Positions 1 to 8,686 of a stretch of DNA of 42,627 nt are shown here, in pieces (position 1 is the stretch's first letter; each line of letters opens with the position of its first letter). A program made the position numbers and the translations under genes. The notes under the pieces are model-generated. The model made no database searches. It had not been told where the DNA came from and saw only the letters and a list, made by a program, of their open reading frames with translations. The stretch is from Magnetovibrio sp. Its GTDB lineage: Bacteria; Pseudomonadota; Alphaproteobacteria; Rhodospirillales; Magnetovibrionaceae. The stretch is from assembly GCA_026196495.1 (NCBI GenBank), contig JAPHSY010000006.1, positions 1-42,627 of the forward strand, read 5' to 3'.

Positions 1-1035
1 GTGATGATCGTGACCCACGATCGTTACTTCTTGGATAACGTCACGGGTTGGATTTTGGAATTGGATCGCGGCCGCGGCCTGCCTTACGAAGGCAACTATT
101 CCAGCTGGTTGGAACAACAAGAAAAACGCCTGGCACACGAAGAAAAAGAAGAAACCGCACGCCAACGCACCCTCAAACACGAATTGGAATGGATCCGCCA
201 AGGACCCAAAGCACGCCAATCCAAATCCAAAGCGCGTATCTCGGCCTATGATGAACTGCTGGCCAAGGATAAGGACAAGCGTATCGGTTCAGCCCAAATC
301 TCAATCCCCGCAGGCCCGCGCCTGGGTGATTTGGTGATTGAAGCCGAACACCTGCAAAAAGCCTTTGGCGACAAACTGCTGATTGATGATCTCAACTTCA
401 AACTTCCGCCGGGTGGTATCGTCGGTATTGTCGGTGCCAACGGTGCAGGTAAGACCACTTTGTTCCGCATGTTTACGGGCGAAGAACAACCCGATAGTGG
501 TTCTCTTCGCATTGGCGACACAGTCAAGCTTGGCTACGTCGATCAATCCCGCGACAGCTTAGATGACAACAACAGCGTCTGGCAGGAAATCTCCGACGGT
601 TTGGACATCATCCAATTGGGTCAAAAAGAAGTCCAATCTCGCGCATACGTGTCGTGGTTCAACTTCAAAGGCGGCGATCAGCAAAAGAAAGTCGGTCAGC
701 TATCCGGTGGTGAACGCAACCGCGTACATCTTGCCAAAATGCTACAAACCGGCGCCAACTTAATCCTGCTGGATGAACCAACCAACGATTTGGACGTGGA
801 TACACTTCGCGGTCTTGAAGATGCGCTACTCGACTTTGCCGGCTGCGCCGTGGTGATCTCGCACGATCGCTGGTTCTTGGATCGCATTGCCACGCACATC
901 TTGGCCTTTGAAGGCAATTCCGAAGTGGTCTGGTTCGAAGGCAACTTCGCCGACTATGAAGAAGACAAGAAAAAACGCTTGGGCGATGAGGCCGTTGAGC
1001 CACACCGCATTCAATACAAGCCGCTGACGCGTTAA
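1..1035 (+). CDS. ettA: ABC-F ATPase, EttA-like translational throttle (3' part)
   Basis: This is the C-terminal 344 residues of an ABC-F protein; the reading frame is open at the window edge, and full-length EttA is about 555 residues, so the first ATPase domain is mostly outside. Visible in order are the H-loop end of domain 1 ([10 protein letters not shown]), the charged inter-domain linker (about 30-110), and a complete second ATPase domain with Walker A GANGAGKT (145-152), signature LSGGE (234-238), Walker B ending in LLDEPTND (D258, E259) and H-loop ISHDRWF (H288). ABC-F proteins have no membrane domain; EttA binds the ribosomal E site and gates the first elongation step according to ADP/ATP ratio. 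Assignment to EttA rather than Uup or another ABC-F rests on the C-terminal [17 protein letters not shown] stretch. A terminator follows directly. Confidence 0.9.
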   Translation: MMIVTHDRYFLDNVTGWILELDRGRGLPYEGNYSSWLEQQEKRLAHEEKEETARQRTLKHELEWIRQGPKARQSKSKARISAYDELLAKDKDKRIGSAQISIPAGPRLGDLVIEAEHLQKAFGDKLLIDDLNFKLPPGGIVGIVGANGAGKTTLFRMFTGEEQPDSGSLRIGDTVKLGYVDQSRDSLDDNNSVWQEISDGLDIIQLGQKEVQSRAYVSWFNFKGGDQQKKVGQLSGGERNRVHLAKMLQTGANLILLDEPTNDLDVDTLRGLEDALLDFAGCAVVISHDRWFLDRIATHILAFEGNSEVVWFEGNFADYEEDKKKRLGDEAVEPHRIQYKPLTR

Positions 1036-1061
1036 GATCAGCGCATATGCAAACACCAAAA

Positions 1062-1090
1062 GCCTGCCTCGGTAAGAGGCGGGTTTTTTT
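1062..1090 (+). terminator. Intrinsic terminator after the EttA-like gene
   Basis: CCTGCCTC and GAGGCGGG form an 8-bp stem with one G-U pair around a short loop, followed by eight T residues. It sits 26 bases after the stop codon, between convergent genes. Confidence 0.85.
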
Positions 1091-1092
1091 TG

Positions 1093-1635
1093 TTAGGCAT
1101 AGGCCATCGATTGTATGGCAACGTGGACTGGTTCAGCCTTGCGTCGGTCCATTTCTGCATCTGTCGGCACGTCATGACGACGCCGGGTGGGACCAAAGTA
1201 GTGGTCCTTGCCAAAACTGCGAATATAAGGCCGCGGGTTATCAATCACCGCACAAATCCGCGCATAGAGCGACTTCGGTGTCACAGGTTTAATCAGGTAT
1301 TCATTGATGCCAGCATCGCGCGCCGTCGTCACATAGCTAAACTCATTGTGTGCGGTCAACATGATGATCGGTACAAACGGATTCGGGCTGTCGGTGGACG
1401 TGCGCACCAGTCTGGTGAACTCCAAACCATCGACAGGCGTCATATTCCAATCGCAAAAAACGATGTCGGCCGCAAAGTGTTTCAGCACTCGAAGCGCATC
1501 GGCACCGTTATCAACTTCTTGAATATTGCGTACACCAAGCGGACGCAAAATACCTTTGACGATTTGGCGTGAATGAACGTCGTCATCAACAATAAGGACA
1601 TTAACTTTTTTGATATTGTAGTTTTTGAATGTCAT
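1093..1635 (-). CDS. Single-domain response regulator (CheY-like receiver)
   Basis: A stand-alone receiver of about 180 residues with no output domain. Counting from the upstream GTG codon (one residue before the chosen ATG) it shows the acidic pocket D18-D20, the phospho-acceptor D63 in FCDWNM, T95 in MLTAHN and K117 in YLIKPV. A basic tail follows (about 140-180), with the FGPTRRR-type motif seen in many alphaproteobacterial stand-alone receivers. Such proteins relay phosphate from a histidine kinase to a protein target rather than to DNA; neither the kinase nor the partner is visible here. I chose the ATG at 1635 because AAGGGGGAT lies six bases before it; a GTG at 1638 is the alternative. 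The upstream region carries a CtrA-type site, suggesting cell-cycle or motility control. Confidence 0.88.
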   Translation of the reverse strand: MTFKNYNIKKVNVLIVDDDVHSRQIVKGILRPLGVRNIQEVDNGADALRVLKHFAADIVFCDWNMTPVDGLEFTRLVRTSTDSPNPFVPIIMLTAHNEFSYVTTARDAGINEYLIKPVTPKSLYARICAVIDNPRPYIRSFGKDHYFGPTRRRHDVPTDAEMDRRKAEPVHVAIQSMAYA

Positions 1636-1727
1636 CACAGATCCCCCTTTCTGGGTTAGCTACAATGGAAAGTATTTCCCGATTTGCGACATGCACAGCG
1701 CTCTTCTGAACGGTGATATGTCTACTA

Positions 1728-1763
1728 TTAACCATAGGAATGTATGGTTAATTTTTGGTTAAC
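1728..1763. promoter_or_regulatory. CtrA-type binding sites upstream of the receiver gene
   Basis: TTAACCATA and TATGGTTAA (1728-1736, 1743-1751) form a perfect 9-bp inverted repeat with a 6-base spacer. Overlapping it is TTAA-N7-TTAAC (1748-1763). In Caulobacter and relatives TTAA-N7-TTAAC is the CtrA full site and TTAACCAT the 8-mer form, so both known forms occur within 36 bases. The cluster lies about 95-130 bases upstream of the receiver start, which is farther than typical for direct activation unless the transcript has a long leader. No other gene starts in this gap. That CtrA acts here is inference. Confidence 0.55.
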
Positions 1764-1854
1764 ATCATCACTTAAAGGGCAGAATTCTGGGGTTTTTATG
1801 CCAATGGAATTCTTATAATGAATATTGCTATCGTGTTAAGTCACGCAGAATAAA

Positions 1855-1888
1855 AACAAAAAAAGCCCGCCTCTAGCCAAGGCGGGCT
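1855..1888 (-). terminator. Intrinsic terminator of phaR
   Basis: On the minus strand GCCCGCC and GGCGGGC form a 7-bp GC stem with a 10-base loop, followed by a T-rich run, about 30 bases after the phaR stop. Confidence 0.85.
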
Positions 1889-1916
1889 TCTTCGTTATCT
1901 AAGCTCAAACCCAGCG

Positions 1917-2501
1917 TTAGCCGCGTTTGCTTAACTCATTGAGTTGCTTTTGCATTTGTTCCAGCTGGGCACGAAGGTCGTCGTTGTCTTCTTCGGCTGC
2001 CGGGGCTTGCGGGGTGGCTTCGTTGGAAGCTTCGCCTTGGGCATTCATGGGGTTGAACATTTTCATGGCGTTTTCAAACATGGCCATGTTTTGACGCGCC
2101 ATGTCTTCAAATGGCTTCATAGCATTGTTGCCCACAAAAGCCTGATCCATGACCTCACGAATATGGTCCTGATTGCCGGAAAAGGCCTTCATGGTCTGTT
2201 CCAAATAACTTGGCACCATGGTTTGTAAACTGTCGCCATAAAGCGAAATCAGTTGGCGCAAGAAGCTTAGCGGCAACAGGTTGGTGCCTTTGGATTCTTC
2301 TTCAACGATGATGTGAGTCAACACTTGGCGGGTGATGTCTTCACCGGATTTAGCGTCGTGGACCACAAAATCAACGCTGTCGCGCACCATTTGCGCTAGA
2401 TGATCAAGAGTAACGTAGCTGCTGGTTGCAGTGTTATACAAACGTCTGTTGGCGTATTTCTTGATGACGATTGGTTCGTCGTTGCGGTTGGGCTCGGCCA
2501 T
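1917..2501 (-). CDS. phaR: Polyhydroxyalkanoate synthesis regulator PhaR
   Basis: PhaR senses polyhydroxybutyrate (PHB) granules: free protein represses phasin and pha genes, and is titrated off DNA by nascent polymer. The N-terminal PHB_acc_N DNA-binding domain is clear in residues about 10-70 (IKKYANRRLYNTATSSYVTL), followed by the PHB_acc domain (LPLSFLRQLISLYGD) and an acidic, Gln-rich predicted coiled tail of about 50 residues ending in LEQMQKQLNELSKRG. The ATG at 2501 is preferred: GAGG lies five bases before it, while the upstream GTG at 2507 has no ribosome binding site. The gene diverges from phaA-phaB across a TGC-rich region that probably carries its operators. The polymerase gene phaC is not in the window. 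Confidence 0.93.
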   Translation of the reverse strand: MAEPNRNDEPIVIKKYANRRLYNTATSSYVTLDHLAQMVRDSVDFVVHDAKSGEDITRQVLTHIIVEEESKGTNLLPLSFLRQLISLYGDSLQTMVPSYLEQTMKAFSGNQDHIREVMDQAFVGNNAMKPFEDMARQNMAMFENAMKMFNPMNAQGEASNEATPQAPAAEEDNDDLRAQLEQMQKQLNELSKRG

Positions 2502-2560
2502 AACCACCTCTATTCATGTTGTTCAGTGTTTACTAATACTATCTCCACTTTGTGCCTCAG

Positions 2561-2633
2561 CTTGCTGCAATGCAACGAAAAAATGTTGCGTATGCCAACA
2601 TTTATTTTGTGCAGTGCAACATTTTTATTGCAC
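2561..2633. promoter_or_regulatory. TGC-rich repeats, probable PhaR operators
   Basis: The divergent phaR/phaA gap holds a direct repeat TGCARTGCAAC at 2566-2576 and 2610-2620 (44 bases apart). Between and after these lie inverted elements: GCAAC/GTTGC around 2572-2589, ATGTTG/CCAACAT around 2583-2601, and TGCAA/TTGCA spanning 2615-2632. PhaR of Paracoccus denitrificans is known to bind TGC-rich DNA, so autoregulation of phaR and control of phaA-phaB is the natural inference. I did not identify the exact promoter elements. Confidence 0.6.
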
Positions 2634-2726
2634 CCTGGGTAATAATCACTCTAAGCTGCGCGTTCACAGGGATTCAGTTCCGGGCCAGAAGGGTACAAAC
2701 CCAGCCCACCATTGGGAGTTAAATAT

Positions 2727-3902
2727 ATGTCTGACATCGTCATCGCCAGCGCCGTTCGCACCCCCATCGGGGCATTTTCCGGCACATTGGGCACCACCCC
2801 GGCTACCGAGCTGGGCCGTATCGCCATCGTCGAAGCACTGAGCCGCGTAGGCGTTTCCCCAGACGACGTAAACGAAGTCATCATGGGCCACGTTCTCACC
2901 GCGGGTGCAGGTCAAAACACCGCGCGCCAAGCTGCTGTTAACGCAGGCATCCCGGTGGAAAGCACCGCTTACACCATCAACCAAGTGTGCGGTTCCGGCC
3001 TGCGTACCGTGGCGTTGGGCAGCCAAGCCATCCAATGCGGCGATGCCAACATCGTTGTTGCAGGCGGCATGGAAAGCATGAGCCTGTCCAACCACGCAAC
3101 GTATTTGCGCTCCGGCACAAAAATGGGTCCGACCGAATTGGTCGACACCATGATCAAAGACGGTCTGTGGGATGCCTTTAACGGCTATCACATGGGGACC
3201 ACCGCCGAAAACGTTGCAACCAAATTTCAACTGAGCCGCGAAACCCAAGACGAATTTGCCGCTGCTTCTCAAAACAAAGCCGAAGCCGCACAAAAAGCTG
3301 GCAAGTTCAAAGACGAAATCGTTCCCGTCACCATCAAAACCCGCAAGGGCGAAACCGTGATGGAAGACGACGAATACCCCCGCCACGGCGCAACGGTCGA
3401 AGGCATGGCGAAACTGCGCCCGGCATTTTCGAAAGACGGCACCGTCACCGCAGGCAATGCATCCGGCATCAACGATGGTGCAGCAGCACTGGTTTTGATG
3501 ACCGCTGACGAAGCATCCAAGCGTGGTATTGAGCCGATGGCACGCATCAAATCTTGGGCGACCACGGGTGTTGATCCTGAAGTCATGGGCACCGGCCCGA
3601 TCCCGGCATCCAAAGCTGCTTTGGCAAAAGCGGGTTGGACCACAGATGACCTGGACCTGATCGAAGCCAACGAAGCGTTTGCCGCACAAGCTTGCGCCGT
3701 AAACCAAGACTTGGGTTGGGACACCGACAAAGTGAACGTTAATGGCGGTGCCATTGCACTGGGTCACCCCATCGGCGCCAGCGGCGCACGCGTATTGGTC
3801 ACTTTGTTGCACGAAATGAAACGCCGTGATGCGAAAAAAGGTCTGGCCACGCTGTGCATCGGCGGCGGCATGGGCATTGCCATGTGCGTTGAGCGCGACT
3901 AA
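2727..3902 (+). CDS. phaA: Acetyl-CoA C-acetyltransferase (PHB thiolase)
   Basis: Condenses two acetyl-CoA into acetoacetyl-CoA, the first step of PHB synthesis, in the cytoplasm. The 391-residue length and sequence fit biosynthetic thiolase II: nucleophile Cys88 in NQVCGSGL, His347 in [10 protein letters not shown], and Cys377 in the C-terminal CIGGGMG. I start at the ATG at 2727, where the typical [15 protein letters not shown] begins; GGGAG lies eight bases upstream. An in-frame TTG at 2712 would add five residues without a ribosome binding site. phaB follows after 56 bases, so the two form an operon. The codon usage is strongly biased, fitting a highly expressed gene. Confidence 0.96.
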   Translation: MSDIVIASAVRTPIGAFSGTLGTTPATELGRIAIVEALSRVGVSPDDVNEVIMGHVLTAGAGQNTARQAAVNAGIPVESTAYTINQVCGSGLRTVALGSQAIQCGDANIVVAGGMESMSLSNHATYLRSGTKMGPTELVDTMIKDGLWDAFNGYHMGTTAENVATKFQLSRETQDEFAAASQNKAEAAQKAGKFKDEIVPVTIKTRKGETVMEDDEYPRHGATVEGMAKLRPAFSKDGTVTAGNASGINDGAAALVLMTADEASKRGIEPMARIKSWATTGVDPEVMGTGPIPASKAALAKAGWTTDDLDLIEANEAFAAQACAVNQDLGWDTDKVNVNGGAIALGHPIGASGARVLVTLLHEMKRRDAKKGLATLCIGGGMGIAMCVERD

Positions 3903-3958
3903 ACAAGAATAAAACTTAACAAACACACATTCAGGGACTTCCCCAGGAGTATTTTAAT

Positions 3959-4687
3959 ATGGCACGTACAGCACTTGTCACCGGTGGCACCCGCGGCATT
4001 GGCGCGGCAATTTCCATCGCATTGAAAGAAGCAGGCTTTGAAGTTTGCGCATCCTATGCCGGCAACGACGAAGCCGCCGCAACGTTCAAAGAACTGACCG
4101 GTATCCGCGTTCACAAGTTTGACGTTGCAGACTTTGACAGCTGCCACACAGCAATCTTGGAAATCGAAGGCGAAATCGGCCCCATCGACGTTTTGGTCAA
4201 CAACGCAGGCATCACCCGTGACGCCATGTTGCACAAAATGACCATCGATCAATGGCGTGACGTGATGTCCACCAACATGGACAGCTTGTACAACACCTGC
4301 AAAAACGTCATCGACAGCATGCGTGATCGTGGCTTTGGCCGCATCATCAACATCAGCTCCATCAACGGCCAAAAAGGTCAAATGGGTCAAAGCAACTACT
4401 CTGCTGCCAAAGCTGGTCTGATTGGTTTCACCAAAGCCCTAGCGCAAGAAGGTGCCCGCAAAGGCATCACCGTGAACGCTGTGGCCCCTGGCTACATCGC
4501 AACGGAAATGGTCAAAGCCATCCCCGAAGAAGTGCTGGCAACGCAAATCCTGCCACACATCCCGGTTGGTCGCTTGGGCGAGCCTGCGGAAATCGCACGC
4601 TGCGTAACCTTCTTGGCTTCCGAAGAAGCTGGCTTCATCACCGGTTCCACCATCACGGTGAACGGTGGTCAGTACTTCACCAGCTAA
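3959..4687 (+). CDS. phaB: Acetoacetyl-CoA reductase
   Basis: An NADPH-dependent short-chain dehydrogenase that reduces acetoacetyl-CoA to (R)-3-hydroxybutyryl-CoA, the monomer for PHB. At 242 residues it has the classic SDR layout: cofactor loop GGTRGIG (9-15), NNAG (about 81-84), catalytic Ser134 in ISSINGQKGQ, and Tyr147/Lys151 in YSAAK. The ISSINGQKGQMGQSNYSAAKAG stretch (interrupted here only by naming) is characteristic of PhaB rather than FabG. AGGAG lies nine bases before the ATG. It is the second gene after phaA and is closed by a strong terminator. Confidence 0.95.
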   Translation: MARTALVTGGTRGIGAAISIALKEAGFEVCASYAGNDEAAATFKELTGIRVHKFDVADFDSCHTAILEIEGEIGPIDVLVNNAGITRDAMLHKMTIDQWRDVMSTNMDSLYNTCKNVIDSMRDRGFGRIINISSINGQKGQMGQSNYSAAKAGLIGFTKALAQEGARKGITVNAVAPGYIATEMVKAIPEEVLATQILPHIPVGRLGEPAEIARCVTFLASEEAGFITGSTITVNGGQYFTS

Positions 4688-4705
4688 GTTAAACCCCTAC
4701 CCATC

Positions 4706-4742
4706 AAAAGCCGCCTGAGGTTCCCCTCAGGCGGCTTTTCTT
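4706..4742 (+). terminator. Intrinsic terminator after phaB
   Basis: AAAAGCCGCCTGAGG pairs perfectly over 15 bp with its complement around a TTCC loop, and T residues flank it on both strands, so it may also stop minus-strand transcription of the diguanylate cyclase gene. Confidence 0.92.
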
Positions 4743-4789
4743 TGTCCGATTTAACATCGCCGATAATTCCACGTGAACGACGGTAGGCT

Positions 4790-5737
4790 TCAATTTTGTT
4801 GTCTGACCACGCAGTTACGGCCCTGATCCTTGGCGGTGTAAAGGGCCTTATCAGCACGCACGAGAGTCGGATCAATCGTCACTTCCCCCGTATTCCAGGC
4901 AGCAATACCGATACTGGCTGTGATCCCAAATTCCTTACCATCCCAGATAAACACATGCTCTGCGATCCGTGCCCGAATGCGTTCGGCAATTGTTGAGCCC
5001 GTATCCAGCCCAGTTTCAGGAAGTATGGCGGCAAACTCTTCCCCACCCATCCGTCCAAGTGTATCCGCAGAACGGAGCTCATCTGCCATCACCTCAACGA
5101 CCAAACGAAGTACATTGTCCCCGCAAGCATGGCCAAACGTATCGTTGATGGCCTTAAAGTGATCTATATCAATCATGGCAACTGAAAGTTTTCGTCCGTG
5201 ACGTTGAGCCTGCTCAATCTCGCGTGTTGCTGCCTCAGAAATATGTCGGCGGTTTGAAATACCCGTCAATGGATCACGGGTCGCCATGGCGCGGAGTTCG
5301 TGCTCAATTTTTTCACGATACGAAATATCTTCAATGGCATTGCCAAGGCGCGCATTCATTAAGCGCAACCTCAATGACATGATCTTCATGACGTACAGGC
5401 CAAACTCTGGATGATGGCGGGTCAGGGCTTCAAAATCAGGCTTTGAAATGGGCATCAACCGCAACGCACTGCGGGCACGTACCGTGGCACTGCGAAAGCT
5501 GCCATCGACCAATGCCATCTCACCAATGATACCGCCTGGACCAACCACATCAAAAACCACGCCATCACTTAAAATCTCTGCATCACCGGCTTGAATGACG
5601 AACATGTTCTCACCTTCTTCACCAGCCAGAATGATGGTCTGCCCAGCGGCCTTAGAGACCATTGTCGGGGGATGGGCTTTATCATCGCTGTGGCGCGCAA
5701 TCTCCGTCAGGACCGTAAAAAGGTCGTCAAATAGCAT
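4790..5737 (-). CDS. Diguanylate cyclase with N-terminal cyclic-nucleotide-binding domain
   Basis: A 315-residue soluble protein. Residues about 25-115 form a cNMP-binding (CAP-ED) fold; the phosphate cassette IIGEMALVDGSFRSATV keeps the Gly-Glu and Arg-Ser-Ala positions that contact the nucleotide. A short helical linker (about 120-150) leads to a GGDEF domain (about 152-312) beginning with DPLTGISNRR and carrying an intact GGEEF active site (231-235). RSAD (222-225) is the RxxD inhibitory site exactly five residues before it, so feedback inhibition by c-di-GMP is expected. It therefore probably makes c-di-GMP from GTP under control of a ligand at the N-terminal domain; whether that ligand is cAMP is inference. 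The start ATG has GGGAG about 11 bases upstream. There is no membrane segment and no EAL domain. Confidence 0.9.
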   Translation of the reverse strand: MLFDDLFTVLTEIARHSDDKAHPPTMVSKAAGQTIILAGEEGENMFVIQAGDAEILSDGVVFDVVGPGGIIGEMALVDGSFRSATVRARSALRLMPISKPDFEALTRHHPEFGLYVMKIMSLRLRLMNARLGNAIEDISYREKIEHELRAMATRDPLTGISNRRHISEAATREIEQAQRHGRKLSVAMIDIDHFKAINDTFGHACGDNVLRLVVEVMADELRSADTLGRMGGEEFAAILPETGLDTGSTIAERIRARIAEHVFIWDGKEFGITASIGIAAWNTGEVTIDPTLVRADKALYTAKDQGRNCVVRQQN

Positions 5738-5925
5738 CGAAAGAAATCTCCCTCGTTAACGTCTAGTGGGCCGATCATTTCATTAACAGTCACGAGAGAA
5801 AGCACCCATAATAAAGGCTTTGACGCTATCAAATGTCTTTTCTGGCGAATCCCGGCTGTCCCGCGGAGGACCTTAACACTTTCACTTTCTGGGAGCAAAA
5901 ATGACGACACCAAATACCAAAAGTT

Positions 5926-5957
5926 GCCCCCGCAGACTAATCCGTCTGCGGGGGCAT
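5926..5957 (-). terminator. Strong hairpin between the FMN reductase and diguanylate cyclase genes
   Basis: A perfect 13-bp GC-rich stem (TGCCCCCGCAGAC and its complement) with a 6-base loop lies about 50 bases after the FMN reductase stop. The T-run on the minus side is weak (CTTTTGG), so termination is probable but not certain. Confidence 0.6.
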
Positions 5958-6007
5958 ATTTGGGACAAACTGGTTCAGCTTTTCTTGCTGGTAAAAAAAC
6001 AAAAAGC

Positions 6008-6553
6008 TCAAGCCGCCTTTTCGTTTTGGTCTTTGAGCGTATTCAGCACTTCAACCAATTGCGCTTTCAGCTCTGTGTTGGAGAGTTCTTGGGCCTCGAC
6101 ATCAAAGTTATCGTAAAAGCTGGGGATCGATAGCGTGGCCTTCACATCACCCGCAAAAAATCCTGCCGATGTTTCCGCCGTTGCCAACACACTTTTTGCA
6201 CCACCCGGTCCCGGGGAGGTCGACAACAACACCAGGGGCTTGTGAGCATAAATATCGCGGGTGATGCGCGATGCCCAATCAAACAGGCTTTTGAACGCGG
6301 CAGAATAAGAGCCGTTGTGTTCCGCAAATGAAATCACCAAAGCATCGGCACTGCTAAGCTTATCCAAAAATGCATGGGCCAAATCCGGCTGGCCCAGTTC
6401 TGCTTCACGGTCTTCGCTGAACAGGGGCAATTCGTAATCATTGATATCAATGACTTCAACCGAAGCATCTTCGATCAAACTGGTGGCATAGGTGACGAGT
6501 TGTTTGTTGATGGATTTAGACGACGACGTAGCGGCAAAGGCGACAATATTCAT
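6008..6553 (-). CDS. NADPH-dependent FMN reductase family flavoprotein
   Basis: A 181-residue flavodoxin-fold oxidoreductase of the NADPH-dependent FMN reductase / chromate reductase family (PF03358). The N-terminal strand and phosphate loop MNIVAFAATSSSKSINKQ and the central SFAEHNGSYSAAFKSLFDW motif, which packs against the isoalloxazine ring, are present, as is the STSPGPGGAKS loop (about 111-121). Family members transfer two electrons from NAD(P)H via FMN to quinones, azo dyes or metals; the physiological substrate cannot be told from sequence. AAGGAG lies seven bases before the ATG. It diverges from the TPR-sulfotransferase gene. Confidence 0.87.
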   Translation of the reverse strand: MNIVAFAATSSSKSINKQLVTYATSLIEDASVEVIDINDYELPLFSEDREAELGQPDLAHAFLDKLSSADALVISFAEHNGSYSAAFKSLFDWASRITRDIYAHKPLVLLSTSPGPGGAKSVLATAETSAGFFAGDVKATLSIPSFYDNFDVEAQELSNTELKAQLVEVLNTLKDQNEKAA

Positions 6554-6740
6554 GGGTGGGCTCCTTAACGAGTGTTGCTAAGGAAAATATTAGATCATTT
6601 CCCATAATGCGATAATCCCTCAAAATTGAAAATGATTGTTTCCATATCTGAGCCAAATGGGTTGGGTTGCTTTGGGGCCGAGCCTGCACATGCAATACTG
6701 TCATTCATTCACAGATTCGCCCGAAACAGGACCCATCCTT

Positions 6741-8684
6741 ATGAACAGAGCCGAGCGCCGCCGACAGCAAAAGAAAGCCAAAACGGCTGCGAAACCAAGG
6801 GCTCTAACCGGACAGGCTTCACCACAATTGCAGGCCGACATTGAGGCTGGCATTGCCCTACACCAAGGCGGGCAACTGGACGCAGCCAGGCAACACTATC
6901 AAGCCATTTTAAAATCTCACCCAAACAATGCGGTGGTGCTCAACCTCATGGGCGCTCTGGAAACACAAACCGGCAACTTGGAAGCCGCACTGGATTTCAC
7001 CGCCCACGCAATTCAGGCCCAGCCAGATTTCGCCCATGCCCATATCAGTCGCGGCAATGCCCTGAAAGCGCTGAACCGTATTGATGACGCCATCCGCAGC
7101 TATCAAACAGCAATCACATTGCTGCCTGACGATGCCAATGCTCATTTTAACCTGGGCACCACCTTGACCAGTTGCGGGCGCAATGATGATGCCTTAACCA
7201 CACTCAAAACAGCCGTAGGGCTCAATCCCAATTTTGCGGAAGCTCACAACAATCTCGGCAATGTGCTCCATAACCTAGGCCGCCCTGTTGAGGCGATTAC
7301 GGCCTATCACCACGCCCTGAAGCTCAACCCCAATTATGCAGAAGCCCACAACAACCTAGGGCACGTGCTGCAAGAACTTGAACAGTTCATGGAAGCACGC
7401 ACGGCGTTGCGTTCTGCATTGCAGCTTAATCCCAACTATGGCGTGGCCCACAAAAACATGGCACTGACCTTGACCAGTTTGGGCCAACTGGACGCCGCCA
7501 TTTTGCATGGCCGCAGAGCCGTTGAACTTGATCCCAATATGGCCGAAGGCCACAACGTTCTCGGCACCATTTTACAGGCCCAGGGCGCCCTGGATGAGGC
7601 CAAGGCCAGCTATCGCCATGCCATTGCCGTCGCACCGCACTTTGGCACCGCGCACCGCCACCTTTCCGCTTTGATCAAGCACACCGAAGTTGATAATGAT
7701 ATCAAAGCCATGGCGGATGAAATTGTTAAACCCGGGCTGTCCGATGAACAAAAAATGCACTTCGCCTTTGGATTGGGCAAAGCCTATGACGACCTCAAAG
7801 ATGCCGACACCGCCTTCACATACTTTGCCCAAGGCAACGCCCTCAAACGCGCCCGTTGCGGTCATTCACCGGACGACAGCAAAGCATTTTTTGAAGCCAT
7901 AAAGTCGGTTTTTGATCCAGCGTTCTTTGAACGCCACACGGATGCATCCCTTGATGACAACACCCCAATCTTTATCCTTGGCATGCCGCGGTCGGGAACA
8001 TCCCTGGTAGAACAAATATTGGCATCCCACCCGGATGTCTTTGGCGCTGGGGAATTGAATACCTTGGCACAACTGGTATCGAATCACACGACCCAGACAG
8101 CGCAACAAGACGTACCAACCGGACTTAAAAACATCACGGATGGCGATCTCAAATCCATTGCGACGTCTTATCTGTCGGAATTGCGTAAGATGGATACCAA
8201 TGCCCGGTTCATCACCGACAAAATGCCGGAAAACTATTTTAATGTCGGCTTGATCAAAACGATCTTGCCCAACGCAAAAATAATCCACTGCCGCCGCGAT
8301 CCTGTCGACACCAGCCTGTCCATATTCAGAACCCTGTTCACTGGCGGGGGACACACCTACGCCTATGACTTGGCCGATATCGGTCATCAGCACAATCTCT
8401 ATTCAGATTTGATGGCACACTGGGACACCGTTTGCCCAGACTATGGCTACGCCATCGACTATGAAGCCCTGATTGCCGATACCGAAGTGGAAGTGCGTAC
8501 ATTACTGGAATACTGCGGCCTCAGTTGGAATGATGCCTGTCTGAATTTCAGTACCACCAAACGCGTGGTGCAAACAGCCAGTGTCGCCCAAGTTCGCCAG
8601 CCAATCTACAACAGTTCCGTCAAAGCATGGAAAGCGTATGAGAAACATCTCGGCCCGCTACTCAATGCACTCAACTCAAACTAA
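6741..8684 (+). CDS. TPR-repeat protein with C-terminal sulfotransferase domain
   Basis: About 647 residues. After a basic N-terminus (NRAERRRQQKKAKTAAK), residues about 30-330 are a run of eight or nine TPR units of 34 residues (repeating NLG..L...G....A...Y..A..L.PN.AEAH). Residues about 405-640 are a sulfotransferase domain: ILGMPRSGTSLVEQIL around 412-427 is the 5'-phosphosulfate loop that binds PAPS, and HCRRDPVDTSLSIF (about 515) matches the 3'-phosphate site. Such fusions are common in marine alphaproteobacteria; the acceptor (protein tyrosine, glycan or small molecule) is unknown. I start at the ATG at 6741, preceded by ACAGGA; upstream in-frame codons to 6636 give an unconvincing extension. 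No signal peptide is seen, so it is presumably cytoplasmic. Confidence 0.88.
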   Translation: MNRAERRRQQKKAKTAAKPRALTGQASPQLQADIEAGIALHQGGQLDAARQHYQAILKSHPNNAVVLNLMGALETQTGNLEAALDFTAHAIQAQPDFAHAHISRGNALKALNRIDDAIRSYQTAITLLPDDANAHFNLGTTLTSCGRNDDALTTLKTAVGLNPNFAEAHNNLGNVLHNLGRPVEAITAYHHALKLNPNYAEAHNNLGHVLQELEQFMEARTALRSALQLNPNYGVAHKNMALTLTSLGQLDAAILHGRRAVELDPNMAEGHNVLGTILQAQGALDEAKASYRHAIAVAPHFGTAHRHLSALIKHTEVDNDIKAMADEIVKPGLSDEQKMHFAFGLGKAYDDLKDADTAFTYFAQGNALKRARCGHSPDDSKAFFEAIKSVFDPAFFERHTDASLDDNTPIFILGMPRSGTSLVEQILASHPDVFGAGELNTLAQLVSNHTTQTAQQDVPTGLKNITDGDLKSIATSYLSELRKMDTNARFITDKMPENYFNVGLIKTILPNAKIIHCRRDPVDTSLSIFRTLFTGGGHTYAYDLADIGHQHNLYSDLMAHWDTVCPDYGYAIDYEALIADTEVEVRTLLEYCGLSWNDACLNFSTTKRVVQTASVAQVRQPIYNSSVKAWKAYEKHLGPLLNALNSN

Positions 8685-8686
8685 GT

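Noticed and set aside
2664-3926. A 420-codon open frame on the minus strand across phaA
   Set aside because: It is an antisense shadow of the clearly conserved thiolase gene; its product is rich in Cys, His and Phe and like no family.
5829-5843. TTTGA-TAGCG-TCAAA-like repeat upstream of the diguanylate cyclase
   Set aside because: It has a five-base spacer and lacks the ATCAA half, so it does not match the FNR box.
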